The notes under the pieces: model-generated
Database searches by the model: none
What the model saw: the letters and a program-made list of their open reading frames with translations, nothing else
Told to the model about the DNA's origin: nothing
DNA from: an uncultured Corynebacterium sp.
Lineage (GTDB): Bacteria; Actinomycetota; Actinomycetes; Mycobacteriales; Mycobacteriaceae
Direction of reading: 5' to 3'
DNA length: 64,000 nt
NCBI RefSeq assembly: GCF_946223165.1
Contig: NZ_CAMIBP010000005.1
Span: 1 to 64,000, forward strand
In this document: positions 34,332 to 43,634 of the stretch, in pieces
Numbering within the stretch: position 1 is the first letter of the stretch
Layout: each line of letters starts with the position of its first letter
Position numbers and translations under genes: made by a program

Positions 34332-35621
34332 ATGGTCTCTCGTCCCTTCTCTCACTCAGTAGCGCGCCCTGCCCGAATGACCGCGACAGCCACGGCCACA
34401 CTCGCGGCCGCAGTCTCCGCCACGGCAACGGTGTGCGCCCTCGTCTTCGGCGCCCCGGCCTCAGCGCAGTCCTCGCAGCTCGCCCCAGTTCTCCAGGGCT
34501 CGAGCGCCGAGCGCGAGGAATCCTCGGAGAATTCCTCGACGGTGGACGCCTCATCCAACGAGTTCTCCGCCGGATCCTCACTACTCACGGGCCCCCTCTT
34601 CACCCCACTGAGCAGTGCTTCGGGCAGCTCCGCGGACTCCACGAACTCCGCTGGGTCCGCCAGCTCCGAAGACCTCTCCTCCATGGACGAGGACTTCATC
34701 GTCGGCTCCGATATCGACCTGGGCCCTGAGCCGAAGCTCCTCGACATCGAGAAGATCGAAGACGGCAAGGAGGGCTCCGCGGGCAACTACTACGAAATCA
34801 AGGTGTGGTCGCCGGCTAACAAGGGGATTATTCGCAACAGCCTCATCCTGCCCGAGGGCGGCCTCGACAACACGACCCCGCGCCCGACGGTGTATCTCTT
34901 CGCCGGCGCGCACGGCGGCAATATGGGCGTCAATTGGCACACGGAGACCGACTTCGAGGACTACTTTGCGGACAAAAACGTCAACGTCGTCGGCCTGCTG
35001 GGCGGTACCGCGTCCATGTTCGCGGACTGGCACAACGATGATCCCGTCGCGGGCCGCAACCAGTGGGTGACGTATATGGGTGAGGAGCTGCCCCAGGTCA
35101 TGGAGGAGAACTTCTACGACAACGGCATCGACGCCATCGCGGGCTGCTCCATGGGCGGCGCGGCAGCGCTCAACGTGGCCAAGCACTACCCGGAGCGTTT
35201 CAAGGCCGCCGGTTCCCTGTCCGGCTACCCCGCGCAGTCCGGCATCCTCGGCCGCGCCATGGTCAAGGGCATCATTAACGACGCCGACTCCTCTAACCTG
35301 TGGGGAAACCTCTTCGATCCCGCGTGGCAGGACAATGACCCGACGTGGGATCCTAGCGCTTTTGGCGACACTAAACTCTTCGTGGGCACCGGCTGGGGCC
35401 TGCCCACCGCCAATGAGGCCGCCGGGGATTGGACATGGGGCTGGTTCCTGGAGACCGTGTCCCAATACTCCTCGAATTACTTCTACCGCAAGGCCCAGCT
35501 CGCGGGCCTCGACGTCACCCGCTACCAGACGGTGTTCGGGTCGCATTCCTACGTCAACTTCGAGCAAGAGCTCTACGCCGCGTGGGACCAGGTGTTCGCG
35601 GAGGCCCTCGATGTCGCCTAA
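34332..35621 (+). CDS. Secreted mycolyltransferase/esterase, copy A
   Basis: A 429-residue alpha/beta hydrolase of the antigen-85/corynomycolyltransferase family, which transfers mycolic acids to trehalose or arabinogalactan outside the membrane. A signal peptide ends near ASA|QS (residue 45). A Ser-rich low-complexity linker follows (about 46-115), then the hydrolase domain. The nucleophile Ser is in GCSMGGAAALN and the catalytic His in FGSHSYVNFEQELYAAW. Most family members have SMAGS rather than SMGG. It overlaps the next gene by 11 bp. Confidence 0.85.
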   Translation: MVSRPFSHSVARPARMTATATATLAAAVSATATVCALVFGAPASAQSSQLAPVLQGSSAEREESSENSSTVDASSNEFSAGSSLLTGPLFTPLSSASGSSADSTNSAGSASSEDLSSMDEDFIVGSDIDLGPEPKLLDIEKIEDGKEGSAGNYYEIKVWSPANKGIIRNSLILPEGGLDNTTPRPTVYLFAGAHGGNMGVNWHTETDFEDYFADKNVNVVGLLGGTASMFADWHNDDPVAGRNQWVTYMGEELPQVMEENFYDNGIDAIAGCSMGGAAALNVAKHYPERFKAAGSLSGYPAQSGILGRAMVKGIINDADSSNLWGNLFDPAWQDNDPTWDPSAFGDTKLFVGTGWGLPTANEAAGDWTWGWFLETVSQYSSNYFYRKAQLAGLDVTRYQTVFGSHSYVNFEQELYAAWDQVFAEALDVA

Positions 35622-36669
35622 GCCCGCAGCACTCGTCGCCGCGGCGCTTGTCGGCATCGGCACCATCAGCATCAGCGCCGCGCATGGCGTCCCCACCGCC
35701 GCCGCGGCCTCGTCCAATCCACTCCTCGACCCGGTACAGCTGCCGCAGGGGTCAAGCCTGCTGGCGGACACTACCCCGAACCGCCCCGCCGCCACCGGGG
35801 AGCCCCGCGTCGTGAACATCGAGCCGCAGGAGGGCCACTGGTTCATTATCTCCATCTACTCGCCGTCGATGGACCGCGTCATCCGCAACAACGTCCTGCT
35901 CGCGCCCGGCGATGCCCCGCGCCCCACGCTCTACCTCCTGCAGGGCTCCGAGGGCGGGGAGAACAACGACGACTGGCCGCACTCGACGAACTACCGCGAG
36001 TTCTTCGCCGACAAGCAGGTCAATGTCATCTCCCCGCTGGGCGGCGCGGGCTCACTCTTCCTCGACTGGGGCCGCGATGATCCGGTCCTGGGCGCCAACG
36101 CGTGGTCCACGTACATCTCCGAGGAACTACCCCAGGTTATGGAGTCTCAGTTCCACTCCGACGACCGCCGCGCCCTGGCGGGCATGTCCATGGCCGGCTC
36201 CGCGGTCCTCAATATCGCGGCGCAGAACCCCGGCCGCTACCGCGCCGTCGCATCGCTGTCCGGCTACCCTGCGCTCTCCTCGCCGCTGGGACGCGTCATC
36301 GGTTACTCCATGGCGCTCGCCCACTTCGGCCAGCTCCGCAACGCCTTGGGCTTCCCCGACGATCCCCGTTGGACGGACAACGACCCTTCCGCCAATGTCG
36401 AGGGCCTGCGGGGCATCCGCGTGTTTATCTCCTCTGGCGACTCCGTCCCCGCGTCGCTGGAGGTCATGCGCGAATACACCGCGTGGGAGGGCGTCGTGGC
36501 GGAGCTGCCCGCCCGCGCCCTCAACGACAAGTTCTATGAACGGGCCGTCGCTGCCGGGGTGGACATCACCTATTCGCGCGACGCCCACGGCCTGCATTAC
36601 TGGCCCTACTTCGAGCAGTCGCTCTACAAGGCCTGGGAGACCACGGTGGGCCCCGCGCTCGGCGTGTAG
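35611..36669 (+). CDS. Secreted mycolyltransferase/esterase, copy B
   Basis: A 352-residue paralogue of copy A with its own signal peptide, ending near residue 33 in AAAAS. The nucleophile Ser is in GMSMAGSAVLN, the standard antigen-85 form. The catalytic His is in DAHGLHYWPYFEQSLYKAW. It starts at an ATG inside the last codons of copy A, so translation is probably coupled. The two paralogues most likely act together on cell-envelope mycolates. Confidence 0.87.
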   Translation: MSPKPAALVAAALVGIGTISISAAHGVPTAAAASSNPLLDPVQLPQGSSLLADTTPNRPAATGEPRVVNIEPQEGHWFIISIYSPSMDRVIRNNVLLAPGDAPRPTLYLLQGSEGGENNDDWPHSTNYREFFADKQVNVISPLGGAGSLFLDWGRDDPVLGANAWSTYISEELPQVMESQFHSDDRRALAGMSMAGSAVLNIAAQNPGRYRAVASLSGYPALSSPLGRVIGYSMALAHFGQLRNALGFPDDPRWTDNDPSANVEGLRGIRVFISSGDSVPASLEVMREYTAWEGVVAELPARALNDKFYERAVAAGVDITYSRDAHGLHYWPYFEQSLYKAWETTVGPALGV

Positions 36670-36683
36670 ACGCAACGAAAAGA

Positions 36684-36710
36684 GGGGCTGCACGCACCGC
36701 GTGCAGCCCC
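36684..36710 (-). terminator. Terminator between copy B and purL
   Basis: An 11-bp stem, GGGGCTGCACG with CGTGCAGCCCC, has a 5-nt loop. The minus strand continues TCTTTTCG, so it ends purL transcripts and may also stop the plus-strand pair. Confidence 0.85.
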
Positions 36711-36754
36711 ACTCGCCTGGGCAGCGGGTCCTGAGACCTGAGACCGCCTACCGC

Positions 36755-39700
36755 TTACTTACGGAAGAAGTCCGCGGCCGATTCGAACAGCTTCATGTCG
36801 TACTCGCCCGGCACGTTCTTGTAGGTCGATGCAGTGAAACGCTCGGAGTGGCCCATCTTGCCCAGGACGCGGCCATCGGCGGACATGATGCCCTCCAGCG
36901 CGAAGAGGCCGCCGTTGGGGTTGACGGAGATGTCCATGAGCGCGGTGCCGGCGGCGTCCACGTACTGGGTAACCGCGGCGGCCTTGAGGCGCTCCCACTC
37001 GGACTCGCCGGCAGTGATGCGGCCCTCGCCGTGGGAGATCGGGACGGTAAAGACGTCGCCTTCGTTGACCTTGGACAGCCACGGCGAGTCGTTGTTGACC
37101 ACGCGCACGCGCGCGATGCGGGACTGGTGTCGGCCGATGGTGTTGAAGGTCAGGGTCGGGGTCTGCGTGCCCGGCTCAGAGATGGCGCCGCCCGGGACGA
37201 GGCCCAGCTTGATGAGCGCCTGGAAGCCGTTGCAGATGCCCAGGATGAGGCCGCCGCGCTCGTCCAGCAGGCTCTGCACGCTGGCGGACAGGGCCGGGTT
37301 GCGCAGGAAGGACGTGATGAACTTGGCGGAGCCGTCCGGTTCGTCGCCGCCGGAGAAGCCACCCGGCAGGAAAAGCATCTGGGAGCGGTCCAGGGCCGCA
37401 GCCATGCGCTCGACGGACTGGGCGATGTCCTCGGGCGTGCGGTTGCGCACGACGAGGATCTCCGGCTCGATGCCGGCGCGGCTCAGCGCGCGGGCGGAGT
37501 CATACTCACAGTTCGTGCCCGGGAAGACCGGGATGAGCGCGGTGGCCTTGGCGCCGCCGAAAGTCGGGGTGATGGACGGTGCGGATGCGGCAGACGACGC
37601 GGCGGCAGCGGCTGCAGCAGCCGGCGACCCCAGGTCCACGGAGCCGGTCTGCTCCACGGTGGAGGGGTAAATTTCCTCCAGGGTGCCCAGGTAGGCGGCC
37701 TCGGCGTCGGCGAAGCTGACCTCGGCCCCGCTGAAGGTAAAGCCGCCGGCGGCGGTGACGCCCAGGGCATCGCCAGCAGTAGGCTCCTGCCCGTCGGCCC
37801 ACTCGAGGACGAAGGCGCCGTAGTTGTAGGCGTAGAGGTCCTCCGCGGAGACGCTGTCGGCGAAGGCGAAGCCCAGGCCCTCGCCCAGGCCCATCTTAAG
37901 CACGGCCTCAGCCACGCCGCCGAAGCCCGGCGTGTAGGCGGAGACGACCGTGCCGGAGCGCAGCAGCTCGGTGACGGTCTGGAAGTTGGCCAGCAGGGAC
38001 TCGGCCGTGGGCAGGCCGGCCAGGGCGGCGCCGTCGGCACCGGCGGCATCGGCAAGCGCGGGCTTGAGCAGCGTGACCTGGTGGCCGGCGGCCTTGAAGT
38101 AGTTGGGGACCATGTGGTCCGCGTCGTCATGGCTCACGGCCACGGAGATGACCGTCGGCGGGACGTGCAGCTCCTCAAAGGTGCCGGACATGGAGTCCTT
38201 GCCGCCGATGGCGGCCACGCCCAGGCCCAGTTGCGCCTTGATGGTGCCCAGCAGCGCGGCGGCGGGCTTGCCCCACGCCTGAGTCGAGTCCATGCGCTCG
38301 AAGTACTCCTGGAAGGACAGGTAAGTCTCGTCGAAGGAGGCGCCGGTGGCGATGAGCTTGGACACGGACTCCACCACGGCGAGGTAGGCGCCGTGGTACG
38401 GGCTGGCCTCGGTGACGTACGGGTTGTAGCCCCACGACATGACGGAGCAGTTCGTCGTCTCCCCCAGCACCGGGAAGGTGTGCGCCATGGCCTGGATCGG
38501 GGTGGCCTGGCGGGTACCGCCGAAGGGCATGAGCACGGTGCCGGCGCCGACGGTGGAGTCGAAGCGCTCGGACAGGCCCTGCTTGGAGGCCACGTTGAGA
38601 TCGGAAGCCATGCCCAGGAAGGACTGGGCGAAGTCATCCTCGCGGGCCCACTCGCGGGCCGCACCGCGCCAGTCGCCCGCCGGGGCGACCTCTGCGGTGA
38701 CGTGCTTGTCTGCGCCGTTGGTGTTGAGGAACTCGCGGGAGAGATCCACGATGGTGTTCCCACGCCAGTGCATGCGCATGCGGCCAGAGTCGGTCACCTC
38801 GGCCACGATGACGGCGTTGAGGTTCTCCTCGTTGGCCAGGGCGATGAGCTTATCGACTTCGCTGGCCTCAACCACGACGGCCATGCGCTCCTGGGACTCG
38901 GACAGCGCCAGCTCGGTGCCGTCCAGGCCCTCGTACTTCTTGGGCACGGCGTCCAGGTTGATCTCCAGGGAGTCCGCCAGCTCGCCCACGGCCACGGCCA
39001 CGCCGCCGGCGCCGAAGTCGTTGCAGCGCTTGATGAGCGTGGAGAAGTCCGGGTTGCGGAACAGGCGCTGGAGCTTGCGCTCCTCCGGAGCGTTGCCCTT
39101 CTGGACTTCCGCGCCCGCGGTGGTCAGGGACTCCACGGTGTGCGACTTGGAGGAGCCGGTGGCGCCGCCGATGCCGTCGCGGCCGGTCGCGCCGCCCACG
39201 AGGACCACGAGGTCGCCCGCGGCCGGGACCTCGCGGCGCACGTCGGCGGCCGGGGCGCCGGCGACGACCGCGCCCATCTCCAGGTGCTTGGCCACATAGC
39301 CCGGGTGGTAGACCTCGTCTACCAGGCCCGTGGCCAGGCCGATCTGGTTGCCGTAGGAGGAGTTGCCGGCCGCGGCGACGCGGGCGATGGTCTTCTGCGG
39401 CAGCTTGCCCGCGCGGGTGGTGGTCTCCAGCGGGTTGCCGGAACCGGAGATGCGCATGGCGCCGTAGACGTAGCCGCGGCCGGACAGCGGGTCGCGGATG
39501 GCGCCGCCGATGCAGGTGGCCGCGCCGCCGAAGGGCTCGATCTCCGTCGGGTGGTTGTGGGTCTCGTTCTTAAACAGGAGCAGCCACGGCTCCTCCTGGC
39601 CGTCCACGGTGATGGTCACGTGGACGGTGCAGGCGTTGATCTCCTCGGAGACATCCATCTTGTCCAGCTTGCCCGCGGCGCGCAGGACCTTGCCGGCGAT

Positions 39701-40486
39701 GGTGCCCATGTCCATAAGCGTCACCGGCTTGGTGCGACCAATGGACTCGCGGGCGGCCAGGTAGTCCTGGTAGGCGGCCTCCACGGCCGGCTCGTTGAAG
39801 GAAATGGAGTCCAGGACCGTCTCGAAGGTGGTGTGGCGGCAGTGATCGGACCAGTAGGTGTCAATCACCTTGAGCTCGGTGATGGTGGGCTGGCGATCCT
39901 CGGAGGCGAAGTAGTCGCGGATGAGAGTCGCGTCATCGGCATCCATGGCCAGGCCGTGGGAGGAAACGAACTCCGGCAATGCGTCATCGGTCAGCGCGGT
40001 AAAACCGTCCAGCGTCTCCACGTCAGCCGGGGTAGCCACCTGGAGGGTGAGGGTCTCCGGCAACTCCAGGGAGGCCTCGCGGGACTCCACCGGGTTGATG
40101 AGACCGGCGCGCATAGCCTCCGGGATCTCGCCGGCCTCACCGGCCTCGCCTTCCACGGCGTAGACCACGGCGGTGCGCACCTGCGGGCGTTCCTTCTCAA
40201 AGAGGAACTGGATGCACTGCGCCGCGGAATCCGCGCGCTGATCGAACTGGCCCGGCAGCGGCTCCACCGCCAGGACGCTGCCAGTCACGCCGGCCTCCTC
40301 CAGGGAGCTAAAGGTGTTGTCTACCTGCGGCTCCGAGAGAACCAGTTGCACCGCGGTGGCAAACTCCGCATCCGTGGTGCCCTCCACGTCGTAGCGATTG
40401 AGCAGGCGCACGGTCACGCCGTACTCCTTCGACAGCGCCGCAGCGTGTCCTCCCTCGCGATTTTCCACGTACACGCGCTGAACCAT
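36755..40486 (-). CDS. purL: Phosphoribosylformylglycinamidine synthase, single-chain
   Basis: Step four of purine synthesis, FGAR to FGAM. This 1243-residue chain includes an N-terminal PurS-like domain beginning RVYVENREGG, with LLNRYDVEG near residue 45. Two PurM-like synthase halves follow (FKNETHNHPTEIEPFGG near 290). A C-terminal class I glutaminase has IPVFPGTNCEYDSARA, LPGGFSGGDEPDGS and the nucleophile Cys in LGICNGFQALI. This matches the long clade known from Bifidobacterium and Clostridia. As I know it, C. glutamicum uses separate purS, purQ and a short purL. The ATG at 40486 was chosen because homologues start at VxRVYVE. One exact copy of the repeated DNA word lies at 38042. Confidence 0.95.
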   Translation of the reverse strand: MVQRVYVENREGGHAAALSKEYGVTVRLLNRYDVEGTTDAEFATAVQLVLSEPQVDNTFSSLEEAGVTGSVLAVEPLPGQFDQRADSAAQCIQFLFEKERPQVRTAVVYAVEGEAGEAGEIPEAMRAGLINPVESREASLELPETLTLQVATPADVETLDGFTALTDDALPEFVSSHGLAMDADDATLIRDYFASEDRQPTITELKVIDTYWSDHCRHTTFETVLDSISFNEPAVEAAYQDYLAARESIGRTKPVTLMDMGTIAGKVLRAAGKLDKMDVSEEINACTVHVTITVDGQEEPWLLLFKNETHNHPTEIEPFGGAATCIGGAIRDPLSGRGYVYGAMRISGSGNPLETTTRAGKLPQKTIARVAAAGNSSYGNQIGLATGLVDEVYHPGYVAKHLEMGAVVAGAPAADVRREVPAAGDLVVLVGGATGRDGIGGATGSSKSHTVESLTTAGAEVQKGNAPEERKLQRLFRNPDFSTLIKRCNDFGAGGVAVAVGELADSLEINLDAVPKKYEGLDGTELALSESQERMAVVVEASEVDKLIALANEENLNAVIVAEVTDSGRMRMHWRGNTIVDLSREFLNTNGADKHVTAEVAPAGDWRGAAREWAREDDFAQSFLGMASDLNVASKQGLSERFDSTVGAGTVLMPFGGTRQATPIQAMAHTFPVLGETTNCSVMSWGYNPYVTEASPYHGAYLAVVESVSKLIATGASFDETYLSFQEYFERMDSTQAWGKPAAALLGTIKAQLGLGVAAIGGKDSMSGTFEELHVPPTVISVAVSHDDADHMVPNYFKAAGHQVTLLKPALADAAGADGAALAGLPTAESLLANFQTVTELLRSGTVVSAYTPGFGGVAEAVLKMGLGEGLGFAFADSVSAEDLYAYNYGAFVLEWADGQEPTAGDALGVTAAGGFTFSGAEVSFADAEAAYLGTLEEIYPSTVEQTGSVDLGSPAAAAAAAASSAASAPSITPTFGGAKATALIPVFPGTNCEYDSARALSRAGIEPEILVVRNRTPEDIAQSVERMAAALDRSQMLFLPGGFSGGDEPDGSAKFITSFLRNPALSASVQSLLDERGGLILGICNGFQALIKLGLVPGGAISEPGTQTPTLTFNTIGRHQSRIARVRVVNNDSPWLSKVNEGDVFTVPISHGEGRITAGESEWERLKAAAVTQYVDAAGTALMDISVNPNGGLFALEGIMSADGRVLGKMGHSERFTASTYKNVPGEYDMKLFESAADFFRK
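38042..38057 (+). repeat. GGCGGCATCGGCAAGC word, copy in purL
   Basis: Exact 16-mer on the plus strand, read in purL as LADAA within a variable alanine-rich stretch. Confidence 0.55.
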
Positions 40487-40615
40487 CGTGCTTCCAGTTC
40501 CCTTCAGCTCTGCCTTGACTAACGGCGATGTTCTAGACCCCAACCAGCGTATTGCCCGCGGGTAACAGACACCAAGTCTATAGGGTCAGACGCTGGGGAA
40601 ACGACTCAATGACAC

Positions 40616-41293
40616 CTAGAGGTACGCCGCGTAGTCCGCGGGCTGCGCACCGGCGGCAACAGAACGCTCAGCGGCCCGCAGGAAATCGCGTGCGACCTTA
40701 GGATCCGCGAGGTTGCGCGCGGACACCGACAGGCGAACCGTATTGCCGCGCTCCGCGGAGCGCTCCGCGGCCTTGATGATGTTGCGGCGCCACCACTTGG
40801 CTGCGCCGAAACCCTCGCCATAGGAGAGGTTGCGGGTCTGGTGGAGCTTGCCCGAGGGCAGCTCGTGGATGCCGTTGGTGGACGCGGCCAGGCGGAACGA
40901 GAAGTTGGACAGCACCTCGAGGGTGCCGGGGCTCATGCGCCAGCGCGGCGGGGCGAAGATGACGGGTTCAAAACCGAGCTTGGCCATCTGGCGGGTCGCA
41001 CCCGCCAGACGTAGGTTGGCCTCGTGCGCGTCCAGGTTGGCGAACTCCGCGCGGCGGCCCTGGACTGCCTGGTCAAAGCCGTTGAGGATGAGCACACGCC
41101 CCGCGGCGTCCTGGTCCCGCAGCCAGCTCTGCATGCGATGGTCCTTGGCGAGGTGCCAGTTGCCGTCGATGTGCGGAGCAATCAACAATGATGCGGGGAT
41201 GGCAAGGCGGTCGAGCTGCTCCAAGAGCGCGTCGGCATCCTTGCGCGTCTCATCAAAAATACTGGAGATAGAGACCAAGAGCTTGCCGTGCAT
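40616..41293 (-). CDS. DUF2334 polysaccharide-deacetylase-like protein
   Basis: A 225-residue protein of the DUF2334 group, related to carbohydrate deacetylases. The segments LVSISSIFDETRKDADALLEQL, SLLIAPHIDGNWHLAKD and GFEPVIFAPPRWRMSPGTLEVL are where the family's metal ligands normally sit, though the pattern is weak. Substrate unknown. The start is the ATG at 41293 or possibly the ATG at 41302. It follows ptrB by 53 bp on the same strand. Confidence 0.7.
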   Translation of the reverse strand: MHGKLLVSISSIFDETRKDADALLEQLDRLAIPASLLIAPHIDGNWHLAKDHRMQSWLRDQDAAGRVLILNGFDQAVQGRRAEFANLDAHEANLRLAGATRQMAKLGFEPVIFAPPRWRMSPGTLEVLSNFSFRLAASTNGIHELPSGKLHQTRNLSYGEGFGAAKWWRRNIIKAAERSAERGNTVRLSVSARNLADPKVARDFLRAAERSVAAGAQPADYAAYL

Positions 41294-41346
41294 GGGGCAC
41301 ATTATCCCACAGCACGGCCTAGCTCGCGCGCCGACGAAGGCCGCCT

Positions 41347-43467
41347 CTACTCCGCCCTGCCCGTAGCTTTGTTGATGGTCCACGCGTATTCAAACGCGTT
41401 CTGACGCCACTTCTCGTAGCGGCCGGAGACGCCGCCGTGACCGGCCACCATCTCCGTCTTGAGCAGGAACTCGCCGCCGGTGGCGGTAGCGCGCAGCGCG
41501 GCAATCCACTTGGCGGGCTCGACGTAGAGCACGCGCGTATCATTGAGCGAGGTCAGCGCCAGGATGTCCGGGTAGTCCTTGGCCTCAATGTTCTCGTACG
41601 GGGAGTAGGACTTCATGTAGTCGTAGACCTCCGGGTCATGGTACGGATCGCCCCACTCTTCCCACTCCGGAATGGTCAGCGGCAGCTCCGGCTTGAGGAT
41701 GGAGGTCAGCGGGTCCACGAAGGGCACGTTGGCTTGAATTCCGCAGAAGCGATCAGGGGCCAGGTTGGCCACCGCCCCCATGAGCAGACCGCCGGCGGAA
41801 CCCCCCTCGGCCACCAGCTGATCCGGGGAGGTCAGGCCGCGCGCGATGAGGTCATCGGCCGCTGCGATGAAGTCAGTGAAGGTGTTCTTCTTTTCCAGCA
41901 TCTTGCCGTGGTCATACCAGCCGCGGCCCATCTCGCCGCCGCCGCGCACGTGGGCGATAGCATAGATCATGCCGCGGTCCATGAGCGACAGGCGGAAGAC
42001 GGAGAAGTACGGATCGATGGTGGTCTCGTAGGAGCCGTAGCCATAGAGCAGCGTCGGGTTGGGCTTGCTGAGATCCAGGTCCGCGCGATGCACGACGGAC
42101 ACGGGAATCTGGGCACCATCGGCAGCCGTGGCCCACAGGCGGTACGCGGTGTACACGGTCTTGTCATAGCCGCCCAGCACCTCCTGTTCCTTGAGCAGGG
42201 TGCGCTCGCCAGTGCGCACGTCATAATCGAACAGCTGCCCCGGCTGCAGGAAGGAGCTGTAGCTCAGGCGCAGGACCGGCGCGTCCCACTCCGGGTTGCC
42301 GCCGATGCCCGCCGTGTACAGCTCTTCATCAAAGTCCAGCTCCGCAATCTCGCTCCAGCCCTCGCGGACGTCCATGAGGGCGCAGCGGCCGATGCCGCCC
42401 CGGCGGTAGCCGAACACGATCTGATCGCGGTACGTGTCTACCCCCTCGACACGCACGTCGTCGCGGTGCGGCAGGAGGACCGTGAGATCCCGGATGGGGG
42501 TGAGCGGGGCGGCATCGGCAAGGCAATAGCCCACCTCAAAGTTGGGGCCGGTGGCGTTGTGAGTGACCACCCAGTAGTCCTGGCTGTCTACCTCCGCGTG
42601 GTCGACGTCATAGTCCACGCCGTCCTCACGCTCCCACAGGAGGCGGAACTCACCCTCCGGATTGTCCTGCTCCAGCACCCACGTCTCTGTCGTGGTCTTG
42701 GACCCTAGGACGATCATGAGGTACCTATCCGAGCGCGTGCTACCGATGCCCACATTGAAGCGCTCGTCGTCTTCCTTAAACACCACCACATCCTCGGACT
42801 GCGGGGTACCCAGCTTGTGGCGCCAGATGGTGTCAGCACGCCAGGCCTCGTCCACCGTGATGTAGAACAGGTAGTCCTCCCCCACCCACGTGGCGCCGTA
42901 GTACAGGCCCTCCAACCGGTCCTCCAGCAATTCTCCCGTGAGCAGGTTCTTGATGAAAAGGACAAAGCGCTCATCGCCGGACGTGTCCACCGAGTAGGCC
43001 AGCAGGTCCCCAGAGTCGGACACGACCGACGCTCCCAGCGCGAAGAATTCATGGCCCTCCGCCAGCTCATTCATGTCCAGCAAGATTTCCTCGCCCGCGG
43101 GCGCACCCTCCTCCGGAATGACCGGCGGCGTCCACGGATCGGAGCCCTCCTCCACCGGAACGCGGCAGCTGATGCCGTAGCTCTTTCCCTCAATGGAGCG
43201 GCCGTAGTACCAGTACTTACCGCGGCGCGTGGGCACGGACATGTCCGTCTCCTTCACGCGGGACTTGACCTCGTGGAAGATGTTCTCCGTCAGGGTGGCC
43301 AGGTGCTCCGTCTGGGACTCCGTGTACGCATTTTCCGCGTTCAAGTAATCGAGCGTGTCCTGCGACTCCTTGTCGCGCAGCCACTCGTAGTTGTCCACGA
43401 AGGTGCGGCCGTGGAACTCGCGGGTATAGGGATGCTTGGGGGCGATGGGCGGGGTCAGTTCAGTCAT
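41347..43467 (-). CDS. ptrB: Oligopeptidase B (S9 serine peptidase)
   Basis: A 706-residue prolyl-oligopeptidase-family enzyme that cuts short peptides after Arg or Lys in the cytoplasm. The N-terminal beta-propeller covers about residues 70-410. The C-terminal hydrolase domain has GYGSYETTIDPYFS, the nucleophile Ser in GGSAGGLLMG and the catalytic His in AGHGGVSGRYEKW. No signal peptide. It is divergent from a PadR regulator and shares a 167-bp control region with palindromic GATATATC elements, so PadR may control it. Confidence 0.93.
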   Translation of the reverse strand: MTELTPPIAPKHPYTREFHGRTFVDNYEWLRDKESQDTLDYLNAENAYTESQTEHLATLTENIFHEVKSRVKETDMSVPTRRGKYWYYGRSIEGKSYGISCRVPVEEGSDPWTPPVIPEEGAPAGEEILLDMNELAEGHEFFALGASVVSDSGDLLAYSVDTSGDERFVLFIKNLLTGELLEDRLEGLYYGATWVGEDYLFYITVDEAWRADTIWRHKLGTPQSEDVVVFKEDDERFNVGIGSTRSDRYLMIVLGSKTTTETWVLEQDNPEGEFRLLWEREDGVDYDVDHAEVDSQDYWVVTHNATGPNFEVGYCLADAAPLTPIRDLTVLLPHRDDVRVEGVDTYRDQIVFGYRRGGIGRCALMDVREGWSEIAELDFDEELYTAGIGGNPEWDAPVLRLSYSSFLQPGQLFDYDVRTGERTLLKEQEVLGGYDKTVYTAYRLWATAADGAQIPVSVVHRADLDLSKPNPTLLYGYGSYETTIDPYFSVFRLSLMDRGMIYAIAHVRGGGEMGRGWYDHGKMLEKKNTFTDFIAAADDLIARGLTSPDQLVAEGGSAGGLLMGAVANLAPDRFCGIQANVPFVDPLTSILKPELPLTIPEWEEWGDPYHDPEVYDYMKSYSPYENIEAKDYPDILALTSLNDTRVLYVEPAKWIAALRATATGGEFLLKTEMVAGHGGVSGRYEKWRQNAFEYAWTINKATGRAE

Positions 43468-43509
43468 AGCGCCTCATTTTACGCGTTATCTATACACTCG
43501 TTCTCACCC

Positions 43510-43523
43510 TATATCGATATATC
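43510..43523. promoter_or_regulatory. TATATCGATATATC operator, upstream copy
   Basis: The palindrome TATATCGATATA (43510-43521) overlaps GATATATC (43516-43523). A second GATATATC is at 43581-43588 on top of the padR promoter. PadR-family repressors often bind AT-rich palindromes beside their own gene. It lies about 43 bp upstream of ptrB. Confidence 0.5.
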
Positions 43524-43560
43524 AAAAACCACGTTCCTCCAGCACGAACACTCTCCACTA

Positions 43561-43589
43561 TTGACATTGCGACACTTAGCGATATATCT
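43561..43589 (+). promoter_or_regulatory. padR promoter with overlapping operator
   Basis: A -35 TTGACA at 43561-43566 and a -10 TATATC at 43583-43588 (16-bp spacer) form a near-consensus promoter. The -10 box lies inside the second GATATATC element, the layout expected for autorepression. Confidence 0.65.
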
Positions 43590-43634
43590 TTAACTTCGTC
43601 AATTCGGAATACCGATACAGAAAGAAGACACACC

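Noticed and set aside
35912..40522. A very long plus-strand open frame (about 1500 codons) opposite purL
   Set aside because: It is antisense to purL, has no family resemblance, and arises from GC-rich codon bias on the opposite strand.
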